Assembly (NCBI RefSeq): GCF_003814555.1
Contig: NZ_RKQN01000001.1
Span: forward strand, 62,001-126,000
DNA: 64,000 nucleotides
DNA from: Vulcaniibacterium tengchongense
GTDB taxonomy: Bacteria; Pseudomonadota; Gammaproteobacteria; Xanthomonadales; Xanthomonadaceae
Reading direction: 5' to 3'
Part shown: positions 1 through 8,362 of the stretch, piece after piece
Numbering within the stretch: position 1 is the first letter of the stretch
Layout: every line of letters begins with the position of its first letter
Notes under the pieces: generated by a model
Databases searched by the model: none
The model's input: only the letters and a program-made list of their open reading frames with translations
Told to the model about the DNA's origin: nothing
Translations under genes and position numbers: made by a program

Positions 1-711
1 AGTTCTGTCGTAGAGGAGATCCCAGACGCCGTGGCCCAGCTTCAGGCCGCGGCTTTCGAAGTGGGTCTGCGGGCGCCACTCCGGCCGCGGCACCGCGCCG
101 CGCGGGCCGGCGCGGTTGGCCAGCCCGGGCGTGGCGTCGAGCACGTCCCACATCTGCTCGGCATAGTCCCGCCAATCGGTGGCCAGGTGCAAGCGCCCGC
201 CCGGGGCCAGTTTGGCGGCGACCAGCCGGGCGAACTCGGGCTGGACCAGGCGGCGCTTGTGGTGGCGCTTCTTGTGCCAGGGGTCGGGGAAGTAGATGCG
301 GATCTCGTCGAGGGCGGCGTCGGCGATCTCGTGGCGCAGCACCTCGACGGCGTCGTGCCGGTACACGCGCACGTTGTCGCTGCCGTCGGCGGCCAGGCCG
401 TTGAGCAGGCGGCCGACGCCCGGCGCGTGGACCTCGACCCCGATCAGGTCGCGCGCCTGGTCGCGCTGCGCGGCGTAGCGCAGCGCCTCGCCGTTGCCGA
501 AGCCGATCTCGAGCACGCGCGGCGCCCGGCGGCCGAACACGGCGTCGAAGTCGCGCGGCTCGCCCCGGTAATCCAGCCCGTAGCGCGGCCACAGTTCGTC
601 GAACGCGCGCTGCTGCGCCTCGGTGAAGCGGCCCTGGCGCAGCACGAAGCTGCGCACCTGGCGGCGGCCTTCCTCGACGGTGAAGGGCTTGGGGGGATGG
701 GCTTCCTTCAT
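1..711 (-). CDS. trmB: tRNA (guanine-N7-)-methyltransferase TrmB, 3' end outside window
   Basis: The enzyme methylates guanine 46 in the variable loop of tRNAs, using S-adenosylmethionine. I translated the minus strand from an ATG at 711 and it stays open for 237 codons to the window edge, so the stop lies outside. Visible family motifs are the SAM-binding [20 protein letters not shown], the [18 protein letters not shown] stretch typical of TrmB, and [11 protein letters not shown] near the C-terminus. The visible length is close to the usual 220-250 residues, so little is missing. It lies downstream of thiS and thiG on the same strand with a 138-base gap, an arrangement familiar from Xanthomonadaceae. 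Confidence 0.93.
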   Translation of the reverse strand, partial: MKEAHPPKPFTVEEGRRQVRSFVLRQGRFTEAQQRAFDELWPRYGLDYRGEPRDFDAVFGRRAPRVLEIGFGNGEALRYAAQRDQARDLIGVEVHAPGVGRLLNGLAADGSDNVRVYRHDAVEVLRHEIADAALDEIRIYFPDPWHKKRHHKRRLVQPEFARLVAAKLAPGGRLHLATDWRDYAEQMWDVLDATPGLANRAGPRGAVPRPEWRPQTHFESRGLKLGHGVWDLLYDRT

Positions 712-800
712 CGTCCGCTCACCCCCGTTCCGTCGAGAGCGGCATCGCGACCGGCCTGCCGGCCGCCGCTCCCGCGCGATCGGAGCGCTGCGGCGACCGG

Positions 801-822
801 CCCTCCCGCTTGCCGGAGAGGG
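801..822. repeat. Imperfect palindrome, CCTCTCCCGC/GCGGGAGAGG family
   Basis: The thiG-trmB gap holds CCCTCCCGC-TT-GCCGGAGAGGG, an imperfect hairpin. It closely resembles a perfect palindrome at 9626-9647 and a third copy at 16619-16639. No T tract follows, so it looks like a small dispersed repeat and not a classical terminator. Confidence 0.45.
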
Positions 823-849
823 CGAGCGCGCCCGACCCGTGAGGCAGCC

Positions 850-1656
850 TCATCCGATCAACCCGTCGACCGGCGAGGACGCGCTGGCGTAGCGCTTGCG
901 CGGGATGCGGCCGGCGCGGAACGCGGCGCGGCCGGCCTCGACCGCCAGCCTCATCGCGTGCGCCATCCGCACCGGATCGCGCGCGCCGGCGATCGCGGTG
1001 TTCATCAGCACGCCGTCGCAGCCCAGCTCCATCGCGATCGCCGCGTCGGAGGCGGTGCCGACGCCGGCGTCGACGATGATCGGCACCTTGGCGTTCTCGA
1101 CGATCTCCAGCAGGTTGTACTTGTTCTGCACGCCCAGGCCCGAGCCGATGGGCGCCGCCAGCGGCATCACCGCGACGCAGCCGATCTGCTCCAGGCGCTT
1201 GGCCAGGATCGGGTCGTCGGAGGTGTAGACCATGACCTCGAAGCCGTCCTTGACCAGCCGCTCGGCGGCGTCCAGCGTCTGCACCACGTCGGGGTACAGG
1301 GTCTTCTGGTCGCCCAGCACCTCCAGCTTGACCAGGTTGTGGCCGTCGAGCAGCTCGCGCGCGAGGCGGCAGGTGCGCAGCGCGTCCTCGGCGGTGTAGC
1401 AGCCGGCGGTGTTGGGCAGGATGGTGTAGCGGTCCGGCGGCAGCACGTCGAGCAGGTTCGGCTCGCCCGGGTTCTGGCCGATGTTGCTGCGGCGGATCGC
1501 GACGGTGACGATCTGCGCGCCGGCGGCCTCGGTGGCCAGGCGGGTCTGCTCGAGGTCGGCGAACTTGCCGGTGCCGGTCAGCAGGCGGGAGGAGTAGGGC
1601 TTGCCGGCGATGACGAGCGCGTCGTCGGCCGGCGCGAGAGCGGTCAGGGACGTCAT
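850..1656 (-). CDS. thiG: Thiazole synthase ThiG
   Basis: ThiG forms the thiazole phosphate ring of thiamine from 1-deoxyxylulose 5-phosphate, dehydroglycine and sulfur carried on the ThiS thiocarboxylate. The product is 268 residues, a normal length, with the TIM-barrel pattern of the family. Lys110 in LVKLEVLGD is the expected Schiff-base lysine. [18 protein letters not shown] and [17 protein letters not shown] form the C-terminal phosphate-binding region. thiS lies 69 bases upstream on the same strand. No Shine-Dalgarno sequence is obvious. A TACCAT box sits six bases before the ATG, so a leaderless start is possible. Confidence 0.96.
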   Translation of the reverse strand: MTSLTALAPADDALVIAGKPYSSRLLTGTGKFADLEQTRLATEAAGAQIVTVAIRRSNIGQNPGEPNLLDVLPPDRYTILPNTAGCYTAEDALRTCRLARELLDGHNLVKLEVLGDQKTLYPDVVQTLDAAERLVKDGFEVMVYTSDDPILAKRLEQIGCVAVMPLAAPIGSGLGVQNKYNLLEIVENAKVPIIVDAGVGTASDAAIAMELGCDGVLMNTAIAGARDPVRMAHAMRLAVEAGRAAFRAGRIPRKRYASASSPVDGLIG

Positions 1657-1662
1657 CGCTAC

Positions 1663-1668
1663 ATGGTA
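1663..1668 (-). promoter_or_regulatory. Candidate -10 box directly before thiG
   Basis: On the minus strand TACCAT is followed by six bases and then the thiG ATG. With normal initiation about seven bases past the -10 box, the transcript would begin at or next to the A of the start codon. No clear -35 was found, so this is weak on its own. Confidence 0.3.
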
Positions 1669-1725
1669 CCAGCGCGCCGGCCGGAACCGCGGCGAACGCG
1701 CCTTTTTTCGCCCGCGTCGCGTCGC

Positions 1726-1926
1726 TCAGCCGCCGCCGAGCGCGTGCACGATCTCGATCCGGTCGCCGGCGGCGAGCACGTGCTCGCCGTGGCGGCTGCG
1801 CGGCACGATCGCGCCGTTCACCTCGACCGCCACGCGGCGCTCGCCCAGGCCTTCCAGCTGCAGCAGCTGCAGCACGGTGATGTCCGCCGCGACCGCGCGC
1901 GGCTCGCCGTTGAGTACGATGTCCAT
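1726..1926 (-). CDS. thiS: Sulfur carrier protein ThiS
   Basis: ThiS is a small ubiquitin-like protein whose C-terminal Gly-Gly is adenylated and thiocarboxylated to deliver sulfur to ThiG. The 66-residue product begins MDIVLNGE, has the beta-grasp pattern with RVAVEVNGAIVPRS and GDRIEIVHALGGG, and ends in the required glycines. I placed the start at 1926 because a longer frame reaching to 2055 adds 43 residues absent from the family. Upstream there is no ribosome-binding site, only a GACAAT box six bases before the ATG, so a leaderless mRNA is plausible. No TPP riboswitch signature was seen upstream. Confidence 0.92.
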   Translation of the reverse strand: MDIVLNGEPRAVAADITVLQLLQLEGLGERRVAVEVNGAIVPRSRHGEHVLAAGDRIEIVHALGGG

Positions 1927-1932
1927 GCGCGC

Positions 1933-1938
1933 ATTGTC
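1933..1938 (-). promoter_or_regulatory. Candidate -10 box directly before thiS
   Basis: GACAAT on the minus strand lies six bases from the thiS ATG, the same spacing as the box before thiG. This puts the expected transcription start on the start codon itself. Confidence 0.35.
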
Positions 1939-2076
1939 GCGCGCGCGCCGCGGCGCGGCCAGCGCGCTTTGCCGCAGTGCGGCTTGAGCGGGCGCGGCGG
2001 CCATGCTTCGATGCGCCTCCATCCGCGGGCGTATGCCCGGCCGGACCCGGACCACACGATCACATCAGGGACCTTC

Positions 2077-3891
2077 ATGACCAAGCCTGTCCGCACCTTG
2101 CTGGCCGCCGCGCTCGCGCTGGCGACCGCGCCGGCCTTCGCCCAGACCTATTCGCAGACGATCTTCTTCGGCGACAGCCTGACCGACTCGGGCTACTTCC
2201 GCCCGGTGCTGGTCGCGGCGAACCCGTCGGCGGCGATCCTCGGCCGCTTCACCACTAACCCGGGCCTGGTCTGGGCCGAGTACCTCGCGGGCCGCTACGG
2301 CACCGACGCGACCAGCGTCAACCAGGGCGGCAGCAACTACGCCATCGGCGGCGCGCTGGTCGCCACCGACCGGCCGGGGCTGCTGCCGACCCTGTCGCTG
2401 CGCACGCAGATCGGCAACCACCTCGCCGCCAACGGCGGGCGCGCCGACGCCCATGCGCTGTACACCGTCTGGGGCGGCGCCAACGACCTGTTCGCGGCGG
2501 CCGCCAATCCGGCCCAGGCGCAGGCCATCGTCGGCGCCGCGGTGACGGCCCAGGTGGGCAACGTGATGACCCTGCAGAATGCCGGCGCGCGCTACGTGCT
2601 GGTGCCGAACATCCCGGACCTGGGCATCACCCCGCAGTTCCGCGCGCAGGGCGCGGCCGCGCAGGCGCAGGGCACGGCCCTGGCCACCGCCTACAACGAC
2701 GCGCTGTTCGGCGGCCTGGCCGCGGCCGGTGCGCGCGTCATCCCGCTGGACACCTTCCACCTGCTGCAGGAAATCGCCGCCGATCCGGCGCCCTACGGCA
2801 TCGTCAACGTCACCGGCACCGCCTGCCAGCCGCAGGTCACCGCGCAGTCGCTGACCTGCAACCCGGCCACCTATGCCGCGCCGAACGCGCCGGACACCTA
2901 CCTGTTCGCCGACGGCGTGCACCCCTCGTCCAAGGCGCATGCGGTGATGGCCGACTACGCGGTGTCGGTCCTCGAGGCGCCGCGGCAGCTCGCGGTGCTG
3001 CCGCACTCGGCGGCCACGGTCGGGCGCGCGCGCGCCGACCGCGTCGCCGCGCAGCTGCAGGCGCGGCCGGAAGGCGCCGGTGCGCGCTGGTGGGCCGACG
3101 TCCGCGGCGACTCGCAGCGCTACGGCGACGGCGACCTCTACGACGGCATGGGGCCGACGTTGAGCTTCGGCGTCGACTGGGCCAGCGGCCGCCTGGTGTA
3201 CGGCGGCTTCGTCGGCTACGGCCGGCAGAAGCTCGACTGGGGCCGCAACGGCGGCGAGTTCGACCAGGACGACACCAGCCTCGGCGGCTACCTGGGCTGG
3301 TCCGGCGGCGCCGCCTGGGTCGACGCCCAGCTCAGCTACACCCGGCTCGGCTTCGACGTGGAGCGCCGCGTCGTGCTCGGCCCGACCTCGCGCACCCACC
3401 GCGGCTCGCCGGACGGCAGCAACCTGTCGGCGGCGGTCAACGCCGGCTGGAACTTCGGCGAAGGCGCGCTGCGCCATGGCCCGGTGGTCGGCCTGCTGTC
3501 GCAGCGCATCGAGGTCGACGGCTACGCCGAGGACAGCGCCGAATCGACCGCGCTGGCGTTCCCGAAGCAGGAGTTCGATTCGCTCATCGGCAGCGTCGGC
3601 TGGCAGGTGGACTATGCGCACGGCGCGCATCTGCGCCCGTACGCCAAGCTGACCTACGACCACGAGTTCGAGGACGGCGAGGACCAGGCCTACGCGCAGC
3701 TGCGCTCGGTGCCCGGCCTGGCGCCGTACGCCGTGCCGGGGCTGGAGTTCGACCGCGACTACGGCACGCTCAGCTTCGGCGCGCGCAGCACGCTGTTCGG
3801 GCTGAACGCCGACGTCGGCACCCGCGTCACCGTCGGCCAGAAGGGCGGCAACGACGCGACGGTGTACCTGAGCCTGGGCGGCAGCTTCTGA
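2077..3891 (+). CDS. GDSL-family autotransporter esterase/lipase
   Basis: This 604-residue protein is built like EstA-type autotransporters, which expose a lipolytic domain on the cell surface. Residues 1-22 form a signal peptide ending AFA. The GDSL block IFFGDSLTDSG carries the nucleophile Ser34, the GGANDLF block gives the oxyanion Asn, and DGVHP supplies Asp279 and His282. From about residue 335 the sequence alternates in beta-strand fashion to the last residue, Phe, as outer-membrane barrels do (LSLGGSF). The frame is open far upstream, but the start at 2077 is set by the signal peptide. The substrate cannot be read from sequence. Confidence 0.93.
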   Translation: MTKPVRTLLAAALALATAPAFAQTYSQTIFFGDSLTDSGYFRPVLVAANPSAAILGRFTTNPGLVWAEYLAGRYGTDATSVNQGGSNYAIGGALVATDRPGLLPTLSLRTQIGNHLAANGGRADAHALYTVWGGANDLFAAAANPAQAQAIVGAAVTAQVGNVMTLQNAGARYVLVPNIPDLGITPQFRAQGAAAQAQGTALATAYNDALFGGLAAAGARVIPLDTFHLLQEIAADPAPYGIVNVTGTACQPQVTAQSLTCNPATYAAPNAPDTYLFADGVHPSSKAHAVMADYAVSVLEAPRQLAVLPHSAATVGRARADRVAAQLQARPEGAGARWWADVRGDSQRYGDGDLYDGMGPTLSFGVDWASGRLVYGGFVGYGRQKLDWGRNGGEFDQDDTSLGGYLGWSGGAAWVDAQLSYTRLGFDVERRVVLGPTSRTHRGSPDGSNLSAAVNAGWNFGEGALRHGPVVGLLSQRIEVDGYAEDSAESTALAFPKQEFDSLIGSVGWQVDYAHGAHLRPYAKLTYDHEFEDGEDQAYAQLRSVPGLAPYAVPGLEFDRDYGTLSFGARSTLFGLNADVGTRVTVGQKGGNDATVYLSLGGSF

Positions 3892-4039
3892 GCGAAGCGC
3901 CTCCCGGCTCGCGGGCGCCCGGCGCCCGTCCCCGCGGACGCAGGGGCGGGCGTTGAACGGAGCGTCGCGACCCGCCAGGACGCCGTCCCGCCGATGGGCG
4001 CGGCGCCGGGGCGGCCTCGCCCGCCGCGCCGTCGACGCG

Positions 4040-4069
4040 TTGCCAATCCGCCGCGGCCCGGCATAGACT
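4040..4069 (+). promoter_or_regulatory. Sigma-70-type promoter of tRNA-Gly
   Basis: TTGCCA (4040-4045) and TAGACT (4064-4069) are separated by 18 bases. The predicted start, around 4076, is a few bases before the mature tRNA 5' end at 4080. Confidence 0.55.
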
Positions 4070-4079
4070 TCGCCGCAGC

Positions 4080-4153
4080 GCGGGTGTAGTTCAATGGTAG
4101 AACTGCAGCTTCCCAAGCTGCTAACGTGGGTTCGATTCCCATCACCCGCTCCA
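4080..4153 (+). tRNA. tRNA-Gly (anticodon CCC)
   Basis: The 74-base sequence folds as a cloverleaf. The acceptor GCGGGTG pairs with CACCCGC, followed by discriminator T and an encoded CCA. The D arm is GTTCAATGGTAGAAC and the anticodon loop TTCCCAA lies between GCAGC and GCTGC. The T arm contains GGTTCGATTCC. The anticodon CCC reads GGG glycine codons. A perfect hairpin terminator follows directly. Confidence 0.96.
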
Positions 4154-4162
4154 CACGCCCGT

Positions 4163-4196
4163 AACGGCGGCCCACGCACAGTGGCCGCCGTTTTTT
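4163..4196 (+). terminator. Intrinsic terminator after tRNA-Gly
   Basis: A perfect 10-base stem AACGGCGGCC / GGCCGCCGTT with a 10-base loop runs straight into a T tract (4191-4196), ten bases after the tRNA CCA end. Confidence 0.88.
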
Positions 4197-4250
4197 CGTG
4201 CCGCAGCCGCGCGTCGGCGGCGGGCTGGACCGGCCGAAAGTGAGAAGGCG

Positions 4251-4766
4251 ATGGCGAGGATCGTGCTCGGTTGGCGGGAATGGGTGGCGCTTCCCGATCT
4301 CGGCATCGCCGCGGCGCGGGCCAAGATCGACAGCGGCGCGCGCAGTTCGGCGCTGCACGTGGACCGGCAGTGGCGTTTCGTCGAGGCCGGCGCGCCCTGG
4401 GTCGGCTTCAGCATCCGCCCGGACCTGGCCGGCGGCGAGGCGATCGAGGTGGCGGCGCCGGTGTACGACGAGCGCGAGGTCACCGACTCCGGCGGCCGCC
4501 GGACCCGGCGCGTGTTCCTGCGCACCCGGCTGCGGCTGGCCGGGGTCGAACGCGAAATCGAAATAAACCTGACCGATCGTGGCGGCATGCGCTTCCCGAT
4601 GCTGCTCGGGCGGACCGCGATGGCGCGGCTGTTCACGGTCGACCCGGCGCGCTCGTTCATGCACGGCCGGCCCGGGCCGGCGGGGCGGGGCACGCGCATC
4701 GTCCACGACGGCGCCCGCGCGCGCTTGGCCCCTCCGTCCTTCCTTTCCCGCCGAAGTCCCCCATGA
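4251..4766 (+). CDS. Retropepsin-like / RimK-associated protease (PF05618-type)
   Basis: The 171-residue product belongs to the family once called ATP-dependent zinc protease, now viewed as retropepsin-like aspartic proteases, which are often encoded beside RimK-type ligases. The diagnostic motif is [12 protein letters not shown], with candidate catalytic Asp27, then a second half containing [26 protein letters not shown] lies just before the ATG. Its stop codon overlaps the rimK start as ATGA, so the two are translationally coupled. Members have been suggested to trim the poly-glutamate tails that RimK adds; that role is inferred here. The last 25 residues look poorly conserved. Confidence 0.85.
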   Translation: MARIVLGWREWVALPDLGIAAARAKIDSGARSSALHVDRQWRFVEAGAPWVGFSIRPDLAGGEAIEVAAPVYDEREVTDSGGRRTRRVFLRTRLRLAGVEREIEINLTDRGGMRFPMLLGRTAMARLFTVDPARSFMHGRPGPAGRGTRIVHDGARARLAPPSFLSRRSPP

Positions 4767-5671
4767 AACTCGCGATCCTTTCGCGCAACAGCAAGCTGTA
4801 TTCGACCCGGCGCCTGGTCGAGGCCGCGCGCGAGCTGGGCCACAGCGTGCGCGTGCTCGACCCGCTGCGCTGCTACCTGCGCATCGCCAGCGACGGGTTC
4901 AGCCTGCACTACAAGGGCCGGCCAATCGCCGGCTATCACGCGGTGATCCCGCGCATCGGCGCCTCGGTCACCCGCTACGGCACCGCGGTGCTGCGCCAGT
5001 TCGAGCTGATGGGCACCTCGACGCCGAACTCCTCCGACGCGATCCTGCGCGCGCGCGACAAGCTGCGCTGCCACCAGCTGCTGGCCGCCGCCGGCATCGG
5101 CATGCCGACCACGGTGTTCGGCGACAACCCCGACGACACCCACGACCTGCTGTCGATGCTCGGGCCGCCGCCGCACGTGATCAAGCTCAACGAGGGCACC
5201 CAGGGCGCCGGGGTGATGCTGACCGAGAAGCTTTCGGCCTCGCGCGGGGTGATCGAGGCGCTGCGCGGGTTGTACGCGAACTTCCTGGTCCAGGAGTTCG
5301 TCGCCGAGGCCAAGGGCGCCGACCTGCGCTGCTTCGTGGTCGGCGGCAAGGTGGTGGCGGCGATGAAGCGGCAGGCGCCGAAGGGCGACTTCCGCTCCAA
5401 CCTGCACCGCGGCGGCACCGCCAAGGGCGTGAAGCCGACCGCGGCCGAGCAGGACGTGGCGATCCGCGCCGCGCGCGTGCTGGGCCTGGGCATCGCCGGC
5501 GTCGATCTGATCCGCTCCGCGCGCGGGCCGCTGGTGCTGGAGGTCAACGCCTCGCCCGGGCTGGAGGGCATCGAGGAGGCCACCGGGGCCGACGTGGCCG
5601 GGGAGATCGTCCGCTACGTCGCCGTCCGGCAGCGCCGCGCCGAGCAGCAGCGGATCGCGCGGGAAAAGTGA
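4763..5671 (+). CDS. rimK: Ribosomal protein S6--L-glutamate ligase RimK
   Basis: RimK is an ATP-grasp ligase that adds glutamate residues to the C-terminus of ribosomal protein S6. The 302-residue product has the normal family length. MKLAILSRN begins the pre-ATP-grasp domain, followed by [24 protein letters not shown], the nucleotide-binding [13 protein letters not shown] and VQEFV segments, and the metal-binding [14 protein letters not shown] near the end. The start is fixed by the ATGA overlap with the upstream protease gene. A good intrinsic terminator lies 213 bases downstream. Confidence 0.93.
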   Translation: MKLAILSRNSKLYSTRRLVEAARELGHSVRVLDPLRCYLRIASDGFSLHYKGRPIAGYHAVIPRIGASVTRYGTAVLRQFELMGTSTPNSSDAILRARDKLRCHQLLAAAGIGMPTTVFGDNPDDTHDLLSMLGPPPHVIKLNEGTQGAGVMLTEKLSASRGVIEALRGLYANFLVQEFVAEAKGADLRCFVVGGKVVAAMKRQAPKGDFRSNLHRGGTAKGVKPTAAEQDVAIRAARVLGLGIAGVDLIRSARGPLVLEVNASPGLEGIEEATGADVAGEIVRYVAVRQRRAEQQRIAREK

Positions 5672-5883
5672 ATTATCGGAAGTTGGCCGAAGTTCGGCGC
5701 ATTTGCGACGAAGATGGCGCCGTTCTGCGCACGAGGTCACGGGCTTCCGGCTCGCCGCCCGACCCCCGTTTAACGGGCCCTTAATCGGCGGGGGCGTAGC
5801 GTTGTCCGGGCCGCAGCACTGCCGCAATCCACGTCAGCGATCTGGACCAAGCAGGTTACGGTAATCGGGGCAATACCTTTTTG
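5672..5883. other. Spacer after rimK, possible 3' UTR or small RNA
   Basis: This part of the 385-base gap between rimK and the response regulator has no convincing reading frame. It starts less GC-rich than its surroundings and contains a GTTTAAC/CCTTAAT pair of AT-rich words near 5768-5784. It leads directly into the terminator at 5884, so it is transcribed either as the rimK 3' UTR or as an independent small RNA. Confidence 0.35.
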
Positions 5884-5918
5884 GCCCAGGCGCGGCGGCA
5901 CCGCCCTGGGCTTTTGTT
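5884..5918 (+). terminator. Intrinsic terminator between rimK and the two-component operon
   Basis: GCCCAGG (5884-5890) pairs with CCTGGGC (5905-5911) around a further GC-rich inner stem, followed by TTTTGTTT. Confidence 0.75.
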
Positions 5919-6056
5919 TGCCCGCGTCCCGCCGGCGCCGCATCCACGGGCGGTGAGCGGCGCGGGCTTGGCGCTCTGGCAGAATCCGGGCGATTCGCGC
6001 CGGAACCGCGCCCGCGGCGGCGCGGTCGAACCCCCACCCGCTTTCAGGAAGACTCC

Positions 6057-6743
6057 ATGCGCATCCTCGTGATCGAAGACAACCAGGACATCGCGGCCAA
6101 CCTCGGCGACTTTCTCGAGGACCGCGGCCACACGGTGGACTTCGCCGCCGACGGCATCACCGGCCTGCACCTGGCGGTGGTCCACGACTTCGACGCGATC
6201 GTGCTCGACCTGAACCTGCCCGGGCTGGACGGCCTGGAGGTCTGCCGCAAGCTGCGCAACGAAGCGCGCAAGCAGACCCCGGTGCTGATGCTGACCGCGC
6301 GCGACAGCCTGGACAACAAGCTGGCCGGGTTCGATTCCGGGGCCGACGACTACCTGATCAAGCCGTTCGCGCTGCAGGAGGTCGAGGTGCGGCTGAACGC
6401 GCTCGCCCGTCGCGGCCGCGGCGTGCAGACCCGGGTGCTGAACGTCGCCGACCTGGAGTACAACCTCGACACCCTGGAAGTGCGGCGCCAGGGCAAGCTG
6501 CTGCAGCTGAACCCGACGGCGCTGAAGATCCTGCAGGCGCTGATGGAGGCCTCGCCCGCCGTGGTCACCCGCCAGGAGCTCGAGACCCGGGTCTGGGGCG
6601 AGGAGCTGCCCGATTCCGACAGCCTGCGCGTGCACATCCACGGCCTGCGCGCGGTGCTGGACAAGCCCTTCGACGTGCCGCTGATCCAGACCCGCCATGG
6701 CATCGGCTACCGCATCGCCGCGCCCGAGAGCAGCAACGGATAA
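6057..6743 (+). CDS. OmpR-family response regulator
   Basis: This is a two-domain DNA-binding regulator of 228 residues. The receiver domain (about 1-118) shows acidic pocket residues in VIEDN, phospho-acceptor Asp51 in VLDLNLPG, Thr80 and Lys102 in LIKPF. The winged-helix domain (about 128-222) ends with the typical LIQTRHGIGYRIA. The sensor kinase gene starts four bases after the stop, so they form one operon. The protein resembles a conserved Xanthomonadaceae regulator of the PhoP/ColR type, but I cannot assign which, and the signal is unknown. Confidence 0.93.
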   Translation: MRILVIEDNQDIAANLGDFLEDRGHTVDFAADGITGLHLAVVHDFDAIVLDLNLPGLDGLEVCRKLRNEARKQTPVLMLTARDSLDNKLAGFDSGADDYLIKPFALQEVEVRLNALARRGRGVQTRVLNVADLEYNLDTLEVRRQGKLLQLNPTALKILQALMEASPAVVTRQELETRVWGEELPDSDSLRVHIHGLRAVLDKPFDVPLIQTRHGIGYRIAAPESSNG

Positions 6744-6747
6744 CCGC

Positions 6748-8124
6748 TTGGCGACCGCCGACGAACCCGCCGCTCCGGCGCGGCGCCGGAGCCGCAAGCG
6801 CTTCCGGCGCCGGCTGCGCAGCCGCATCATCCTCGCCTTCGTCCTGCTCGGCTTCGGCCTGACCGCGCTGTTCGCGTGGGCGACCAACTGGACCCGCAAC
6901 CGCGTGGAGAACCAGTTGGTCGAGGACATGATGAACCGCAACATCGAGCAGGCCGCGCGCCAGTTCGAGCTCGACCCGGACAATCTCGAGTTCGCGGTCG
7001 ACCAGATCCGTGCGTTCGTCTATACGCCGGACAAGTTCGAGATGGTCCGGATCAACCGGCCCGAGTGGTACCGGCTTCCCGACGGCATCCACGGCATCGT
7101 CGGCACCGACGAGCAAGGCAAGCCGCTCAACTACAAGCTGGCCGTGCGCAAGACGCCCCGTGCCTGGTTTTTCCTCGCCTACGACATGTCCCAGACCTCC
7201 CGGGGCGAGGCGCAGTTCCAGCGCGCGATCTACGCCTCGGTGGTCGTGTTCACCCTGCTGTCGCTGCTGGTCGGCTGGTGGTCGGCGTCGCGGGTGATGA
7301 GCCCCGTCACCGAGCTGGCCAACCGGCTCAAGCGGTCCGGGCGCAGCGCCGAGCCGGAGAACCTGGCCGCGCACTTCCCCGACGACGAGGTCGGCCAGCT
7401 CGCCGAGGCGCTGGACGACTACGCCGCGCGCCTGACCGAGGTCGTGCAGCGCGACCGCGAGTTCAACGCCGACGTCAGCCACGAGTTGCGCACCCCGCTG
7501 GCGGTGATCAAGGGCGCGGTCGAGCTGCTGCTGTCGCGCCCGGACCTGGACGAGAAGACCCGCAACCGCCTGCTGCGGATCAAGCGCGCGGAGCAGCAGT
7601 GCACCGACCTGATCAGCGCGCTGCTGCTGCTGTCGCGCAACGAGCGCGGGCACGGCTCCAGCGACGTGGCCAAGGTCGCCGAGCAACTGCTGGACGCGCA
7701 CCGCGCCCAGCTCGGCGGCAAACCGCTGGAGCTGTGGATCGAAGGCGAGCGCGGCCTGGTGGTCGACGCGCCCGAGGCGGCGATCGCGGTGGCGCTGGGC
7801 AACCTGGTCGGCAACGCGGTCAAGTACACGCCGCAGGGCGAGGTGGTGGTGCGCCTGCATCCGACCTCGGTCGAGGTGATCGACTCCGGCCCCGGCCTCA
7901 GCGCCGAGGACGCGGCCAAGCTGTTCCAGCGCGGCTACCGCGGCACCCATGCCGGCCATTCGCAGGGCGGCGGCATCGGCCTGTCGATCGTGCGCCGGTT
8001 GTGCGACCTGTACGGCTGGGACGTGCACGTGCGCCCGGGCGAGGCCCGGGGCGTGGTCGCCACGCTGCGCTTCGACGCGCGGCCGGGCAACGTGCAGCAT
8101 GCCGGGCAGGCGCCAGGCGGGTGA
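6748..8124 (+). CDS. Membrane sensor histidine kinase
   Basis: This is the sensor partner of the upstream regulator. A basic N-terminus (RRRSRKRFRRRLRSR) precedes TM1 (IILAFVLLGFGLTALFAWAT). A periplasmic region of about 100 residues follows, then TM2 (VVVFTLLSLLVGWW) and a HAMP linker. The H-box DVSHELRTPLAVIKG carries His245; LGNLVGNAVKYTP, DSGPGLS and GGGIGLSIV form the ATPase domain. I chose TTG at 6748, four bases after the regulator stop. An in-frame ATG at 6697 would add 17 residues and overlap the regulator by 47 bases. The stop codon lies inside the inverted-repeat element at 8121. Confidence 0.9.
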   Translation: MATADEPAAPARRRSRKRFRRRLRSRIILAFVLLGFGLTALFAWATNWTRNRVENQLVEDMMNRNIEQAARQFELDPDNLEFAVDQIRAFVYTPDKFEMVRINRPEWYRLPDGIHGIVGTDEQGKPLNYKLAVRKTPRAWFFLAYDMSQTSRGEAQFQRAIYASVVVFTLLSLLVGWWSASRVMSPVTELANRLKRSGRSAEPENLAAHFPDDEVGQLAEALDDYAARLTEVVQRDREFNADVSHELRTPLAVIKGAVELLLSRPDLDEKTRNRLLRIKRAEQQCTDLISALLLLSRNERGHGSSDVAKVAEQLLDAHRAQLGGKPLELWIEGERGLVVDAPEAAIAVALGNLVGNAVKYTPQGEVVVRLHPTSVEVIDSGPGLSAEDAAKLFQRGYRGTHAGHSQGGGIGLSIVRRLCDLYGWDVHVRPGEARGVVATLRFDARPGNVQHAGQAPGG

Positions 8125-8268
8125 AACGAGGAGCGGGGAGTAGGGGCTCTTCTCCGCCCCAAGCGGCCCGGATCGGTCGTGCCGACAGGAAGCGGGGAGC
8201 GAAGAACGCGAATCGGGGGAAGAGAGAAGAGGGGCTTCTCTCGCCCCTCCACCAGCTCCGCGCTTCAC
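8121..8268. repeat. 148-base element with imperfect terminal inverted repeats
   Basis: The left end GTGAAACGAGGAGCGGG matches the reverse complement of the right end CCAGCTCCGCGCTTCAC at 14 of 17 positions. The interior holds a GAGAAG/CTTCTC hairpin and AGGGGC/GCCCCT words. The TGA of the kinase gene is provided by the left end. No coding capacity is seen; it looks like a small MITE- or REP-like intergenic repeat. Confidence 0.45.
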
Positions 8269-8304
8269 AGGCCCGGATCAGCCTGCCGGCGTAAGACGGA
8301 GCCA

Positions 8305-8343
8305 GGAACGGGGACAAAGACGGGCTTTTCTCATTCCCGTTCC
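8305..8343. repeat. GGAACGGGG palindrome, dispersed intergenic repeat family
   Basis: GGAACGGG (8305-8312) pairs with CCCGTTCC (8336-8343) around GGGCTTTTCTC. Similar imperfect palindromes lie at 56805-56850 and 57365-57393, each just 3' of a gene. Here it sits between the convergent kinase and ilvE genes. Confidence 0.5.
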
Positions 8344-8362
8344 TCCCCGTTCGTGCCTCGCT

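Noticed and set aside
31-2076. A 680-residue in-frame extension upstream of the GDSL autotransporter
   Set aside because: It runs antisense through thiS, thiG and trmB, and the signal peptide at 2077 marks the true start.
1927-2076. A possible TPP riboswitch before thiS
   Set aside because: The conserved THI-box segments were not found, and the gap to the gene is too short.
4080-4153. tRNA-Gly as a phage or island attachment site
   Set aside because: No integrase and no repeat of the tRNA 3' end were seen nearby; a perfect terminator and ordinary genes follow.
2065-4179. Long minus-strand frame antisense to the autotransporter
   Set aside because: It is Arg/Ala-rich, has no family motif and also crosses the tRNA; open frames on the opposite strand are expected at this GC content.
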